Shown piece by piece: positions 14,406-23,603 of a stretch of 64,000 nt of DNA (positions are counted from its first letter, which is position 1; every line of letters starts with the position of its first letter). Location of the stretch: NCBI RefSeq assembly GCF_016597815.1, contig NZ_VCHA01000001.1, positions 558,001 to 622,000 on the forward strand, given 5' to 3'. A model generated the notes under the pieces. It saw only the letters and a program-made list of their open reading frames with translations. It did no database searches and was not told the DNA's origin. This DNA comes from Marinobacter sp. DY40_1A1 (lineage in GTDB: Bacteria; Pseudomonadota; Gammaproteobacteria; Pseudomonadales; Oleiphilaceae). The position numbers and the translations under genes are program-made.

Positions 14406-15815
14406 ATTTCAACCGGCACCCGTCTGGATTTGATCCGGGACACGCTACACACCTATACGCGCTGGCAGGTCATTGCCCTGCTATTTCTCGGCTTTTCGGC
14501 CGGGTTGCCGTTTTTGCTGGTTTTCTCTACGTTGAACGCCCGGCTTGCCGATGTGGGTGTAGAAACGGCCACTATTGGCTTTTTCAGTTGGCTAGGGATT
14601 ACCTATTCCATCAAGGTATTTTGGGCGCCGGTTGTGGATCGGCTGAAACTGCCGGTGCTGGACAGGTTGCTGGGCAAGCGCCGGAGCTGGATACTGTTCG
14701 CGCAAGCTGGTATCGCCACGGGCTTGTACCTGATGGCCCATGTGGATGCCATTGCGGTTCCGGAAACCATGGCATTGTGCGGCTTGTTGGTGGCGTTTTC
14801 CTCTGCCACCCAGGATGTAGCCATCGATGCCTACCGCATTGAGATCGCCGAAGAGCGGTTGCAGGCGGCGCTGGCAGCAACCTATATTTTCGGGTATCGG
14901 CTGGCGCTTTTAGTGGCAGGCGCTGGGGCTCTGTATCTTGCGGAGTTCTGGTCTTGGCAGGTGTCCTATGAGGTTATGGCTGCGTTGGTGGGGGTGGGGG
15001 CCATAACGGTGTTGATTGTGAAGGAGCCGGCGGTGAATCACTTCTCAGCCGCCCAGGATATTGCCCACAAGATTGAGCAGGAAGCGGCAAAGCGAACTCA
15101 CCTCAGCCCTCGAATAGCCCGTTTCGCTGGTTGGTTTTATGCTGCTGTGGCGGGGCCTTTTTTGGATTTCTTTCGCCGTTATAAAGAGCTTTCCATTGCG
15201 ATTCTGTTGATGGTGGCGGTGTACCGTATTTCCGATATTGCCATGGGTGTGATGGCCAACCCCTTCTATTTGAATTTTATGGGCTTCAGCAAAACCCAGG
15301 TTGCAGATGTCACGAAAATTTTCGGATTTTTTATGACCATTGCAGGGTCTCTGGCTGGTGGTGTTCTGGTTGTGCGTTATGGTACGAGAAAAATTCTGCT
15401 GGCGGGGGCCATACTCACGGCCAGTACGAATCTTTTGTTCGTGTTTCTGGCGCAGTATCCGCCCAATCTGGCAACCCTGGCGGTTGTGGTGAGTGCCGAT
15501 AATCTCAGCGGTGGTATTGCCAATGTGGCGTTGATTGCCTGGCTTTCCAGTATGACAAGTGCGTCGTTCACCGCTACGCAGTATGCGCTGTTCAGCTCTT
15601 TGATGACCCTCCCCGGAAAATTCCTGGGCGGATTCTCGGGGATGGTTGTGGCGGGCTATGGTTATGCGGAGTTCTTTCTTATAGCCGGTTTGATGGGCAT
15701 TCCCGCCATTCTTCTGGCTATGTTTCTGATTCGGCAGGGTGAGAGGCTGGATGCCCTGGCGCCCGACCATTCGGGTGACGACGGCCCGGAAACCGCCCAC
15801 ACGGCAAGCGGGTAA
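14406..15815 (+). CDS. ampG: AmpG-type muropeptide MFS transporter (apparent ATT start)
   Basis: This polytopic major facilitator (about 469 residues) is of the AmpG/PAT type. It imports anhydromuropeptides for peptidoglycan recycling, with consequences for beta-lactamase induction. The N-terminus YTRWQVIALLFLGFSAGLPF and the W-A-P-V-V-D-R loop are characteristic; 12 or more membrane segments are visible. No ATG, GTG or TTG start lies at a proper distance from a Shine-Dalgarno site. GGAGG at 14394-14398 sits 7 nt before an in-frame ATT at 14406 (ATT TCA ACC, as if M-S-T), whereas the first standard codon, TTG at 14430, lacks a site. An ATT start, known from infC and pcnB, is therefore proposed. 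The next gene starts 5 nt after its stop. Confidence 0.85.
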   Translation: MSTGTRLDLIRDTLHTYTRWQVIALLFLGFSAGLPFLLVFSTLNARLADVGVETATIGFFSWLGITYSIKVFWAPVVDRLKLPVLDRLLGKRRSWILFAQAGIATGLYLMAHVDAIAVPETMALCGLLVAFSSATQDVAIDAYRIEIAEERLQAALAATYIFGYRLALLVAGAGALYLAEFWSWQVSYEVMAALVGVGAITVLIVKEPAVNHFSAAQDIAHKIEQEAAKRTHLSPRIARFAGWFYAAVAGPFLDFFRRYKELSIAILLMVAVYRISDIAMGVMANPFYLNFMGFSKTQVADVTKIFGFFMTIAGSLAGGVLVVRYGTRKILLAGAILTASTNLLFVFLAQYPPNLATLAVVVSADNLSGGIANVALIAWLSSMTSASFTATQYALFSSLMTLPGKFLGGFSGMVVAGYGYAEFFLIAGLMGIPAILLAMFLIRQGERLDALAPDHSGDDGPETAHTASG

Positions 15816-15819
15816 GCCC

Positions 15820-16125
15820 ATGGAACCTGGAAAAGACCAGAAAATCTGGCAAGTTGTTATGGCAATACCGGCCGGGAAGGTTGCAAGCTATGGGCAAGTA
15901 GCGGAAATGGCCGGCCTTGGGCGCCAGGCACGCTATATTGGCCGCGCACTTGGCAAACTCCCCCAAGGCCATTCAGTGCCCTGGTATCGTGTTATCCGCA
16001 GTAATGGGCAAATTGCTTTCCCCGAAGGCTCGGAAATCTACCGGGAGCAGGTCAGTCGGCTGGAGGCCGAGGGCGTGGAAGTGGTGAATGGCCGAGTGGC
16101 TATGCGCAGGTTTCGGTGGCAATAA
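15820..16125 (+). CDS. Alkyltransferase-like (ATL) DNA-binding protein
   Basis: This 101-residue protein is homologous to the DNA-binding domain of O6-alkylguanine methyltransferases. The normal active-site motif P-C-H-R is replaced by PWYRVI (Trp at residue 55), so no methyl transfer to cysteine is possible. This is the signature of ATL proteins (Atl1, E. coli YbaZ). They bind O6-alkylguanine, flip the base and hand the lesion to nucleotide excision repair. The helix-turn-helix region (KVASYGQVAEMAGLGRQARY) and the arginine finger position in the same stretch are intact. The start ATG at 15820 lies 5 nt after the ampG stop, so co-transcription is likely. Its stop codon is inside the stem of the following terminator-like hairpin. 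Confidence 0.88.
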   Translation: MEPGKDQKIWQVVMAIPAGKVASYGQVAEMAGLGRQARYIGRALGKLPQGHSVPWYRVIRSNGQIAFPEGSEIYREQVSRLEAEGVEVVNGRVAMRRFRWQ

Positions 16126-16153
16126 GAGCCAGAACAAGCCTCGCTCTTATTGC
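16119..16153. terminator. Hairpin between convergent genes, likely terminator
   Basis: GCAATAAGAGC and GCTCTTATTGC form a perfect 11-bp stem with a 13-nt loop between the convergent atl and SDR genes. No long T-run follows, but the position and stem suggest a bidirectional terminator. The atl stop codon is within the left arm. Confidence 0.55.
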
Positions 16154-16174
16154 GCCGGTTTTGACTGGGTCAGG

Positions 16175-16936
16175 TTACAGCCTCAGAGCACCATCCACTT
16201 CGATCATACGGCCAGACAAATAGTCGTTTTCAAAGATGAATGCTGCCGTTGAGGCAATTTCTTCCGGCTTCCCCATACGCTTCAGTGGGATACCTGCGGT
16301 CATTTTCTCCAGTGCTTCCGGTTTCATGGAGGCGGTCATTTCTGTTTCGATGAAGCCAGGTGCAATACCCATGCAGCGAATGCCGTGGCGGGCGAGTTCT
16401 TTAGCCCATACTGGTACCAGCGCAGACACGCCGGCTTTGGCTGCAGAGTAATTGCTTTGCCCCATGTTGCCGGCGCGGGAAATGGAGGCGATGTTGATGA
16501 TGGCGCCTTTGCTGCCAGTCTGGATCATCTGTGTGGCGGCTTCACGGCCACACAGGAAAACACCTGTAAGATTAACGTCGATAACCGATTGCCACTGGGA
16601 TAGCTCCATGCGCTTGGTAATCTCGCCATCTTTGGTTTTCAACAGCAGGCCATCTCTCAATATGCCAGCGTTGTTAACAAGGCCGTTCAGTTGGCCGAAG
16701 TCTTTTGCAATGGCTGCAAAGGTTGCTTCTACTTCGTCTTCTTTGGCTACGTTGCACAAATAGATTTTTGCTTCAGAGCCTGCCGCTTTGCAGGCGGCTG
16801 CTGCTTCTTCCAGTTTATCCTGGGCAAGGTCAATCAGTGCCAGTTTCGCACCTTTGGCTGCCAGATATTCTGCCATTGCACGGCCAAGGCCCTGGCCGCC
16901 GCCGGTAATTGCTATAACGGAATCTTGAAGTTTCAT
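16175..16936 (-). CDS. Short-chain dehydrogenase/reductase, FabG-like
   Basis: This 253-residue classical SDR has the NADP(H)-binding T-G-G-G-Q-G-L-G at residues 11-18 and NNAG at 88-91. The catalytic Ser151 and the Y163-x-x-x-K167 pair lie in SNYSAAKAG. It most resembles 3-oxoacyl-ACP reductases (FabG family). The ATG giving MKLQDSVIAITGGG is chosen because it yields the normal SDR length; an upstream extension adds about 41 unrelated residues overlapping fxsA regulatory sequence. It is not in a fatty acid synthesis operon, so the natural substrate is uncertain. It is divergent from fxsA. Confidence 0.85.
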   Translation of the reverse strand: MKLQDSVIAITGGGQGLGRAMAEYLAAKGAKLALIDLAQDKLEEAAAACKAAGSEAKIYLCNVAKEDEVEATFAAIAKDFGQLNGLVNNAGILRDGLLLKTKDGEITKRMELSQWQSVIDVNLTGVFLCGREAATQMIQTGSKGAIINIASISRAGNMGQSNYSAAKAGVSALVPVWAKELARHGIRCMGIAPGFIETEMTASMKPEALEKMTAGIPLKRMGKPEEIASTAAFIFENDYLSGRMIEVDGALRL

Positions 16937-17027
16937 GTTTCGCCCTAAATATAGATAACAGATGTAATCAAAAGGGCTGCGAGTATACCAGACCTTGGAA
17001 TACCCAAACCCGCAACACGAGAGCCTG

Positions 17028-17570
17028 ATGCCTATATTTTTGTTTATTTTTATTGTCATGCCGATCGCTGAAATGGCGGTACTTATTCAGGTTGGCAGCG
17101 TTATTGGTGTGTTCAATACCATCGGTTTCGTATTGCTTACTGCCGTAGTTGGCGCCTGGCTGCTTCGGCAGCAAGGGCTGGCAACTCTGTTAAAGGCCAA
17201 TCAGCGCCTGAACAGCGGTGAGTTGCCGGCTAAAGAAGTGGCCGAGGGATTGATTTTGGCGGTTGGCGGCGTACTTTTACTCACCCCGGGGTTTATAACC
17301 GATGCGGTCGGCTTTTTATGCCTTCTGCCATTCAGCAGGCACTGGCTCGCCGCTCAAGCCCTGAAGCGTATGGTGGCGACCAATACAAGTGGTGGGTTTT
17401 ATTTTCGCGCTGGCGGTGGGCAGAACCCATTCGGTCAGGACCCCTTTGGTGACTCCGGCAATCCCTTCGGACGGCAACGCCCCTTCGACCGCGACAATAA
17501 CCGCGACATTATTGAAGGGGAATACTCTGATGAGACCGAAACCAACCATGACCGCCTCGATAAAAAGTGA
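17028..17570 (+). CDS. fxsA: FxsA-family membrane protein
   Basis: This 180-residue inner membrane protein is of the FxsA family. In E. coli FxsA overproduction relieves exclusion of phage T7 by the F plasmid; its normal role is unknown. The N-terminal MPIFLFIFIVMPIAEMAVLIQVG and the LLTPGFITDAVGFLCLLP segment are diagnostic. About four hydrophobic segments lie in residues 1-120. The C-terminal tail is Gly/Asn/Phe-rich and polar, probably disordered. The ATG at 17028 is preferred over an upstream one because it gives the family N-terminus. The groESL heat-shock promoter begins 19 nt after the stop. Confidence 0.88.
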   Translation: MPIFLFIFIVMPIAEMAVLIQVGSVIGVFNTIGFVLLTAVVGAWLLRQQGLATLLKANQRLNSGELPAKEVAEGLILAVGGVLLLTPGFITDAVGFLCLLPFSRHWLAAQALKRMVATNTSGGFYFRAGGGQNPFGQDPFGDSGNPFGRQRPFDRDNNRDIIEGEYSDETETNHDRLDKK

Positions 17571-17589
17571 AAAATTTATCCGGGCAGGT

Positions 17590-17617
17590 GTTGAAAACCC
17601 CCACACCAGCCCCACAT
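17590..17617 (+). promoter_or_regulatory. Sigma-32 heat-shock promoter of groESL
   Basis: GTTGAAA (17590-17596), a 13-nt spacer and CCCCACAT (17610-17617) fit the sigma-32 consensus CTTGAAA-N(11-16)-CCCCATNT. The predicted start leaves a leader of about 140 nt before groES. No CIRCE element was seen. Confidence 0.82.
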
Positions 17618-17763
17618 AGGAATCACAAGTTAGCCGCAGGCTGATACTTGCTGGAAAACAGCAGGTTACAAGCCGGGCAATTTTGTCGGGTTGCATCTGC
17701 AATCCGGCCATCAACAGCAAATGTCATTGCCACATAAATCTGACTAATTGGAGAAACCGAGCA

Positions 17764-18051
17764 ATGAAGATTCGTCCGCTACACGATCGTGTCGTTGTAC
17801 GCCGTAAAGAAGAAGAAGAGAAAACTGCAGGCGGCATTGTGCTGCCGGGTAATGCAAAAGAAAAGCCGTCTCAGGGTGAGGTAATTGCCGTGGGTAATGG
17901 TCGCATTCTGGAAAATGGCGAGACTCGTGCGCTGGCAGTCAAAGCGGGTGACACCGTGGTTTTTGGCCAATACGCCGGCAACACCGTAAAGATCGACGGT
18001 GAAGAGCTGCTCATCATGAGCGAAAGCGACATTTACGGCGTGCTTGAGTGA
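17764..18051 (+). CDS. groES: Co-chaperonin GroES
   Basis: This 95-residue GroES forms the heptameric lid of the GroEL folding chamber. It begins [14 protein letters not shown] and contains the mobile loop region [19 protein letters not shown] and the C-terminal [13 protein letters not shown], all standard. The ATG at 17764 follows TTGGAG. It lies behind a sigma-32 promoter and 78 nt ahead of groEL, forming the usual groESL operon. Confidence 0.97.
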   Translation: MKIRPLHDRVVVRRKEEEEKTAGGIVLPGNAKEKPSQGEVIAVGNGRILENGETRALAVKAGDTVVFGQYAGNTVKIDGEELLIMSESDIYGVLE

Positions 18052-18111
18052 TCGCTGAAGCAATTCGCACGAACAGTCACTAACTCGATTGATTCAACGA
18101 ATTCGGTTTAA

Positions 18112-19782
<1,671 letters not shown>

Positions 19783-19852
19783 TGCCGGTCATAACTTGCT
19801 GATTCCGACTGCGTCTCAAATATAAAGACGTGGCCTGATCTGCCTTTCAAAA

Positions 19853-19890
19853 CCCCGCGCCGGTTCACACTGGTGCGGGGTTTTTGTTTT
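19853..19890 (+). terminator. Intrinsic terminator of groESL
   Basis: CCCCGCGCC and GGTGCGGGG pair (one G-T wobble) around a 10-nt loop, followed by TTTTTGTTTT. It ends about 70 nt before gspN. Confidence 0.92.
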
Positions 19891-19957
19891 TTTGTCATGA
19901 ACTTGAACAGAGCGTTTGTTAGACTCGGCAACCGGTCAACTGTCTGTGTGCAACCGA

Positions 19958-20749
19958 ATGAGTGACGCTGAATCCAAATCTTTTCTCCGCCCCGGCAAAC
20001 TTGTACTGCTTGTGTTGCTTGGGCTTTTCGTTTATCTCGGTGCACTGATTGTTTTTGTTCCTGCCGGTTGGGTATGGCACAAGGCGTCGCCCCATGTTTT
20101 ATTGCCGGCTCAGGTGCAAGTGCTGCAGGTATCGGGTCGGGTGTGGGATGGCGCAGCCAGGTTAGCTGTTGCCGGTTTCCCCTTGCGTGTTGAGTGGCAG
20201 CTGGGATGGCCGTCTGTTACCCGGTTGGAGCAGCCAGTACGGATTTCTGTGGCGTCACTGCAATCTGAGGTTTCGGGTGATATAGCCATAGGATGGCCCG
20301 CAAATGCCCGGCTGAATGCGCGAGGCACTATTGCAGTTGCTGAGTTCGAAGAATTGATTCAGCGCAGCGGCGGCGCAATGATTGAGGGCGATGTGAGTAT
20401 TGATCGCCTGGTTCTTGAATGGGCGGATGACCGCATTATTCGTGCGGATGGTCTCGGACGGTGGGCTGGCGGTAGCGTAAGCTGGCCCATGGGTGATCAA
20501 ACCGGGCAGGCAAAGTTCCCGCCCATGCAGGCTACTATGGATACGACTAGTGGTGGTGTGGCCTTGGTGATCGCGGAGCAGGCGGGGAGTGGCCCGGCGG
20601 CGGATGCCAGTATTCTCTGGAGCGGGATGATGGAGTTGCGAGTCTACAAACGCATGATAGATCTCGCTGGCCAGCCCTGGCCAGACTCAGCCAGCCCCGA
20701 TGATATTGTGTTTCGTGTCAGGCAGCCGCTGTTGCCGGGGGCGCGTTGA
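19958..20749 (+). CDS. gspN: Type II secretion system protein N (GspN)
   Basis: This 263-residue protein has one N-terminal membrane segment (about residues 12-36, KLVLLVLLGLFVYLGALIVF) and a periplasmic domain. The domain includes VSGRVWDGAA and VEWQLGWP, the characteristic pattern of GspN. GspN is an accessory inner membrane component found in some type II secretion operons. The ATG at 19958 gives a normal cytoplasmic tail; a TTG further upstream is less likely. Its stop overlaps the gspC start (TGATG), and the order N-C-D suggests one operon. Genes for the remaining components (E to M) are not in the window. Confidence 0.8.
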   Translation: MSDAESKSFLRPGKLVLLVLLGLFVYLGALIVFVPAGWVWHKASPHVLLPAQVQVLQVSGRVWDGAARLAVAGFPLRVEWQLGWPSVTRLEQPVRISVASLQSEVSGDIAIGWPANARLNARGTIAVAEFEELIQRSGGAMIEGDVSIDRLVLEWADDRIIRADGLGRWAGGSVSWPMGDQTGQAKFPPMQATMDTTSGGVALVIAEQAGSGPAADASILWSGMMELRVYKRMIDLAGQPWPDSASPDDIVFRVRQPLLPGAR

Positions 20750-21606
20750 TGGTTGCAATGCCGGCTCCGGACACCCAGCGCCGAATTGCCCAAACGCTGG
20801 CTAACCTGCTGCTTGTGTGGCTGGTAGTTTATATGGGTGTTGCCATGGCAAATGTTACCTGGCTGTTTGCGTGGCAGGATAAGCCAGTTGTGGCTATGCC
20901 TGCAGGCAGTTCATCTGGTGCCCAGGCTTTTGCTCGGTCAGGTGGTTTCTCAATGGCCGGTTATGAGTTTTTTGGTCGGGCTGAAACTCCAGGCGAGGTA
21001 GCTGAAGCGGTTAAACGCTCGGCACCGGAAACCGGTTTGAGGCTCAGGCTTGAAGGCGTTCTGGTAGGGCAGCGCCTGGAAGACTCGGGTGCTATAGTGG
21101 CCGGGAGTAACGGTGAAACCGCGTGGTACCGTGTGGGCGATATGCTGCCGGGCAATGCAGAGCTGGCTGAGGTGGAACCGGGTCGAATCCTGATTCGCCG
21201 TGGCGGGCGGTACGAGTCGCTCACGTTTGAGGAAGATGATGTTTCCACAATGGTTGCAGAGGTGGCACAGGTACCTGCAGAATCATCACCGGAAGCATTT
21301 CTTGAGAACGCAAAGCAGCAGCTGGACAGTGCAGGCGCGGCAGCGCTGACTCCATACGGACTTAAGCCAGTGGATGAGTCTGGTGGCGCGGGCTACGTGT
21401 ATGATGGCTCCAACGCAATGTTGAACGCAGTGAATCTCAAAGCGGGCGATGTGATTACTGCTATCAACGGGCAGCGCCTGGGTGATGTGCAGCAGGATCG
21501 TTCGCTGCTGGAAAGCTGGCGTGGCCAAGCCAGTCTGGATATAGAAATTGAACGTGACGGGTCTATTCTCAACATCAGTTATGCCATACCTGAGCAGTGG
21601 CGCTGA
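20749..21606 (+). CDS. gspC: Type II secretion system protein C (GspC)
   Basis: This 285-residue protein has a membrane anchor at about residues 17-37. It also has an HR domain (about 95-165, with LEGVLVGQ and the WYRVGDMLPGNAEL block) and a C-terminal PDZ domain (about 200-280, with LNAVNLKAGDVITAINGQ). GspC bridges the inner membrane platform and the outer membrane secretin by binding the secretin N0 domain. The start ATG overlaps the gspN stop by one base; the alternative TTG one codon upstream is weaker. The 3' end overlaps a possible long form of gspD but ends before its more likely start at 21639. Confidence 0.88.
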   Translation: MVAMPAPDTQRRIAQTLANLLLVWLVVYMGVAMANVTWLFAWQDKPVVAMPAGSSSGAQAFARSGGFSMAGYEFFGRAETPGEVAEAVKRSAPETGLRLRLEGVLVGQRLEDSGAIVAGSNGETAWYRVGDMLPGNAELAEVEPGRILIRRGGRYESLTFEEDDVSTMVAEVAQVPAESSPEAFLENAKQQLDSAGAAALTPYGLKPVDESGGAGYVYDGSNAMLNAVNLKAGDVITAINGQRLGDVQQDRSLLESWRGQASLDIEIERDGSILNISYAIPEQWR

Positions 21607-21638
21607 CCGGGTTCATCGATACAGGACGAAATCGCCAG

Positions 21639-23591
21639 ATGTATAACTACAAGACCAATTTTTTGCGGGCCTTGGCTCTGCTTATATTACTTCCCCTGAT
21701 GTCGGTGGCGCACGGCCAGGATGAAACATGGAGGTTGAACCTTAAAGACGCGGATATCCGCGCTTTTGTTACTCAGGTGGCCGATATAACCGGGTACAGT
21801 TTTGTGGTGGATCCGCGGGTGAAGGGCAAGGTGACGGTTCTTTCCAGCGCGCCCATGAACAAGGAACAAATATACGATCTGTTCCTTGCAGTGTTGAACG
21901 TGCACGGCTTCACGGCCATTCCCGGTGAAGAAGTCATCAAGGTTGTGCAGCAGGTAGATGCCAAGCAATCCGCTGAAGTTCTCGGTCGATTCTCAAATAT
22001 TCCCTCCGAACAGCTTATTACCCGTGTTATCCAGATTGATAATGCCAGTGCGCTGGAACTGGTACCTATTCTCCGGCCACTGGTGGCAAAGTATGGCCAT
22101 CTGGCTGGTGTCGCGGCAGCCAATGCTCTGATTATCAGTGACCACGCATCCAACATTCAGCGTATGGAACAGATTGTTCGGGAGTTGGATAGCCCCTCCA
22201 AGTACGAGGTGGAGGTTATCAAGCTCAAGGAAGCCTGGGTTGGGGATATGGTGACTCTTTTGCAGGAGTTGGCGCCAGACGAGTTGGGTCGGGCAGGTAA
22301 TGACAGCGCCGCAAGAAAATACAGTGTTACCGCTGATGAGCGCAGTAATCGCTTGATTCTCAGGGGTGATGAATCTTTCCGGAGCAAAATGCGTGGTTTG
22401 ATTTCGCAGTTGGACCAGCCCTCCGCCAGCGGCGGAGCAACCAAGGTTATTCGCCTTAAACATGCTGACGCAAAAAGCCTTACGGAACTGCTGAAAGGTG
22501 TGATGGGTGAGCTATCCAAAGAGGGCTCAGGAGGAGCGGCCGGTGGTGGTGCCAGCAGCAAGCCCCAAGGCAGCTTTGCGGTATTTGCTGATGAGGGCCT
22601 CAACGCACTGGTGGTTCGTGGTGAGCCTTCGTTGATGCAAGAAGCGGAAGAGATTGTCGCAGCACTGGATGTACGTCGTGCTCAGGTGATGATTGAGGCC
22701 GCGATTGTGGAGATTAGTGATGAGCTGGGCCAGGACCTAGGCGTTCAGCTAGCGGTGGGTGATGAGTCCCGGGGCTCGACTCCGGTAATGGGCACAAACT
22801 TTGGCAACGTGGGTCGAAGCCTGGGGGATGTGCTCAGCGCCATACTGACGGAGTCTGTCATTACACCGGCGGTAGGAGGTGTTACCGTTGGTGCTGGCCA
22901 GAGAAATGAAAACGGTGTGAGCTGGGGTGTTCTTTTGCAGGCGCTCTCCACCTCTGCAGCGGCCAACCTGCTCTCGACACCGAGCATCATTACCCTGGAT
23001 AACCAGGAATCGGAAATTATTGTGGGCCAGAACGTTCCTTTCCGCACGGGCCAGTCTACGGTGACGGGTGATGGCACTACCAACCCGTTTACCACCATTG
23101 AACGCAGGGATATAGGCCTCACCCTAAGGGTAACACCAACCATCAGTGCTGATGGCCTTGTGCGACTTGTGGTGGAGCAGACAACGGAAAGCGTTGCCGA
23201 CAGTATTGAAGATGCATCAGACATTGTAACCAACAAGCGCGAGATCAAGACAACTGTGCTGGCGGATGATGGTGAAACCATTGTGCTGGGTGGTCTTACC
23301 CGCGATGACTATCTGGTTAACAAAAGTAAGGTGCCTTTCCTTGGCGATATTCCTTACCTCGGCAGGCTGTTTTCATCAGAGTCTGAGCGCCGGGTAAAGC
23401 GCAATCTGCTGGTGTTCTTGCGGCCCAAGATCATGCTTGGCAAGGCTGAGGCTGTTGAGGCTACATCGGAGAAGTTCAATAAACTCTGGAAGGTAAACCT
23501 CGATATTCGCAACAAGCTTGGCTTGCCAGAAATTAACGCTAGCCCGAGTGTGGATATTCTGTTCAATCAGGAGGAGCGGGTTCTTCGGTAA
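21639..23591 (+). CDS. gspD: Type II secretion system secretin GspD
   Basis: This 650-residue secretin forms the outer membrane channel through which folded exoproteins leave. It has a signal peptide (about residues 1-26, ending AHG) and N0 to N3 domains (about 30-330). A Gly/Ser-rich linker lies near 305-315 and the secretin core at about 340-600. The core contains LLSTPSIITLDNQESEIIVGQNVPF and the end motif VPFLGDIPYLGRLF. No pilotin-binding S domain could be assigned. ATG 21639 is chosen because it begins the signal peptide; a GTG at 21597 would add 14 residues overlapping gspC. It is last in the gspNCD cluster. Confidence 0.95.
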   Translation: MYNYKTNFLRALALLILLPLMSVAHGQDETWRLNLKDADIRAFVTQVADITGYSFVVDPRVKGKVTVLSSAPMNKEQIYDLFLAVLNVHGFTAIPGEEVIKVVQQVDAKQSAEVLGRFSNIPSEQLITRVIQIDNASALELVPILRPLVAKYGHLAGVAAANALIISDHASNIQRMEQIVRELDSPSKYEVEVIKLKEAWVGDMVTLLQELAPDELGRAGNDSAARKYSVTADERSNRLILRGDESFRSKMRGLISQLDQPSASGGATKVIRLKHADAKSLTELLKGVMGELSKEGSGGAAGGGASSKPQGSFAVFADEGLNALVVRGEPSLMQEAEEIVAALDVRRAQVMIEAAIVEISDELGQDLGVQLAVGDESRGSTPVMGTNFGNVGRSLGDVLSAILTESVITPAVGGVTVGAGQRNENGVSWGVLLQALSTSAAANLLSTPSIITLDNQESEIIVGQNVPFRTGQSTVTGDGTTNPFTTIERRDIGLTLRVTPTISADGLVRLVVEQTTESVADSIEDASDIVTNKREIKTTVLADDGETIVLGGLTRDDYLVNKSKVPFLGDIPYLGRLFSSESERRVKRNLLVFLRPKIMLGKAEAVEATSEKFNKLWKVNLDIRNKLGLPEINASPSVDILFNQEERVLR

Positions 23592-23603
23592 ACCGGCTTC
23601 TCC

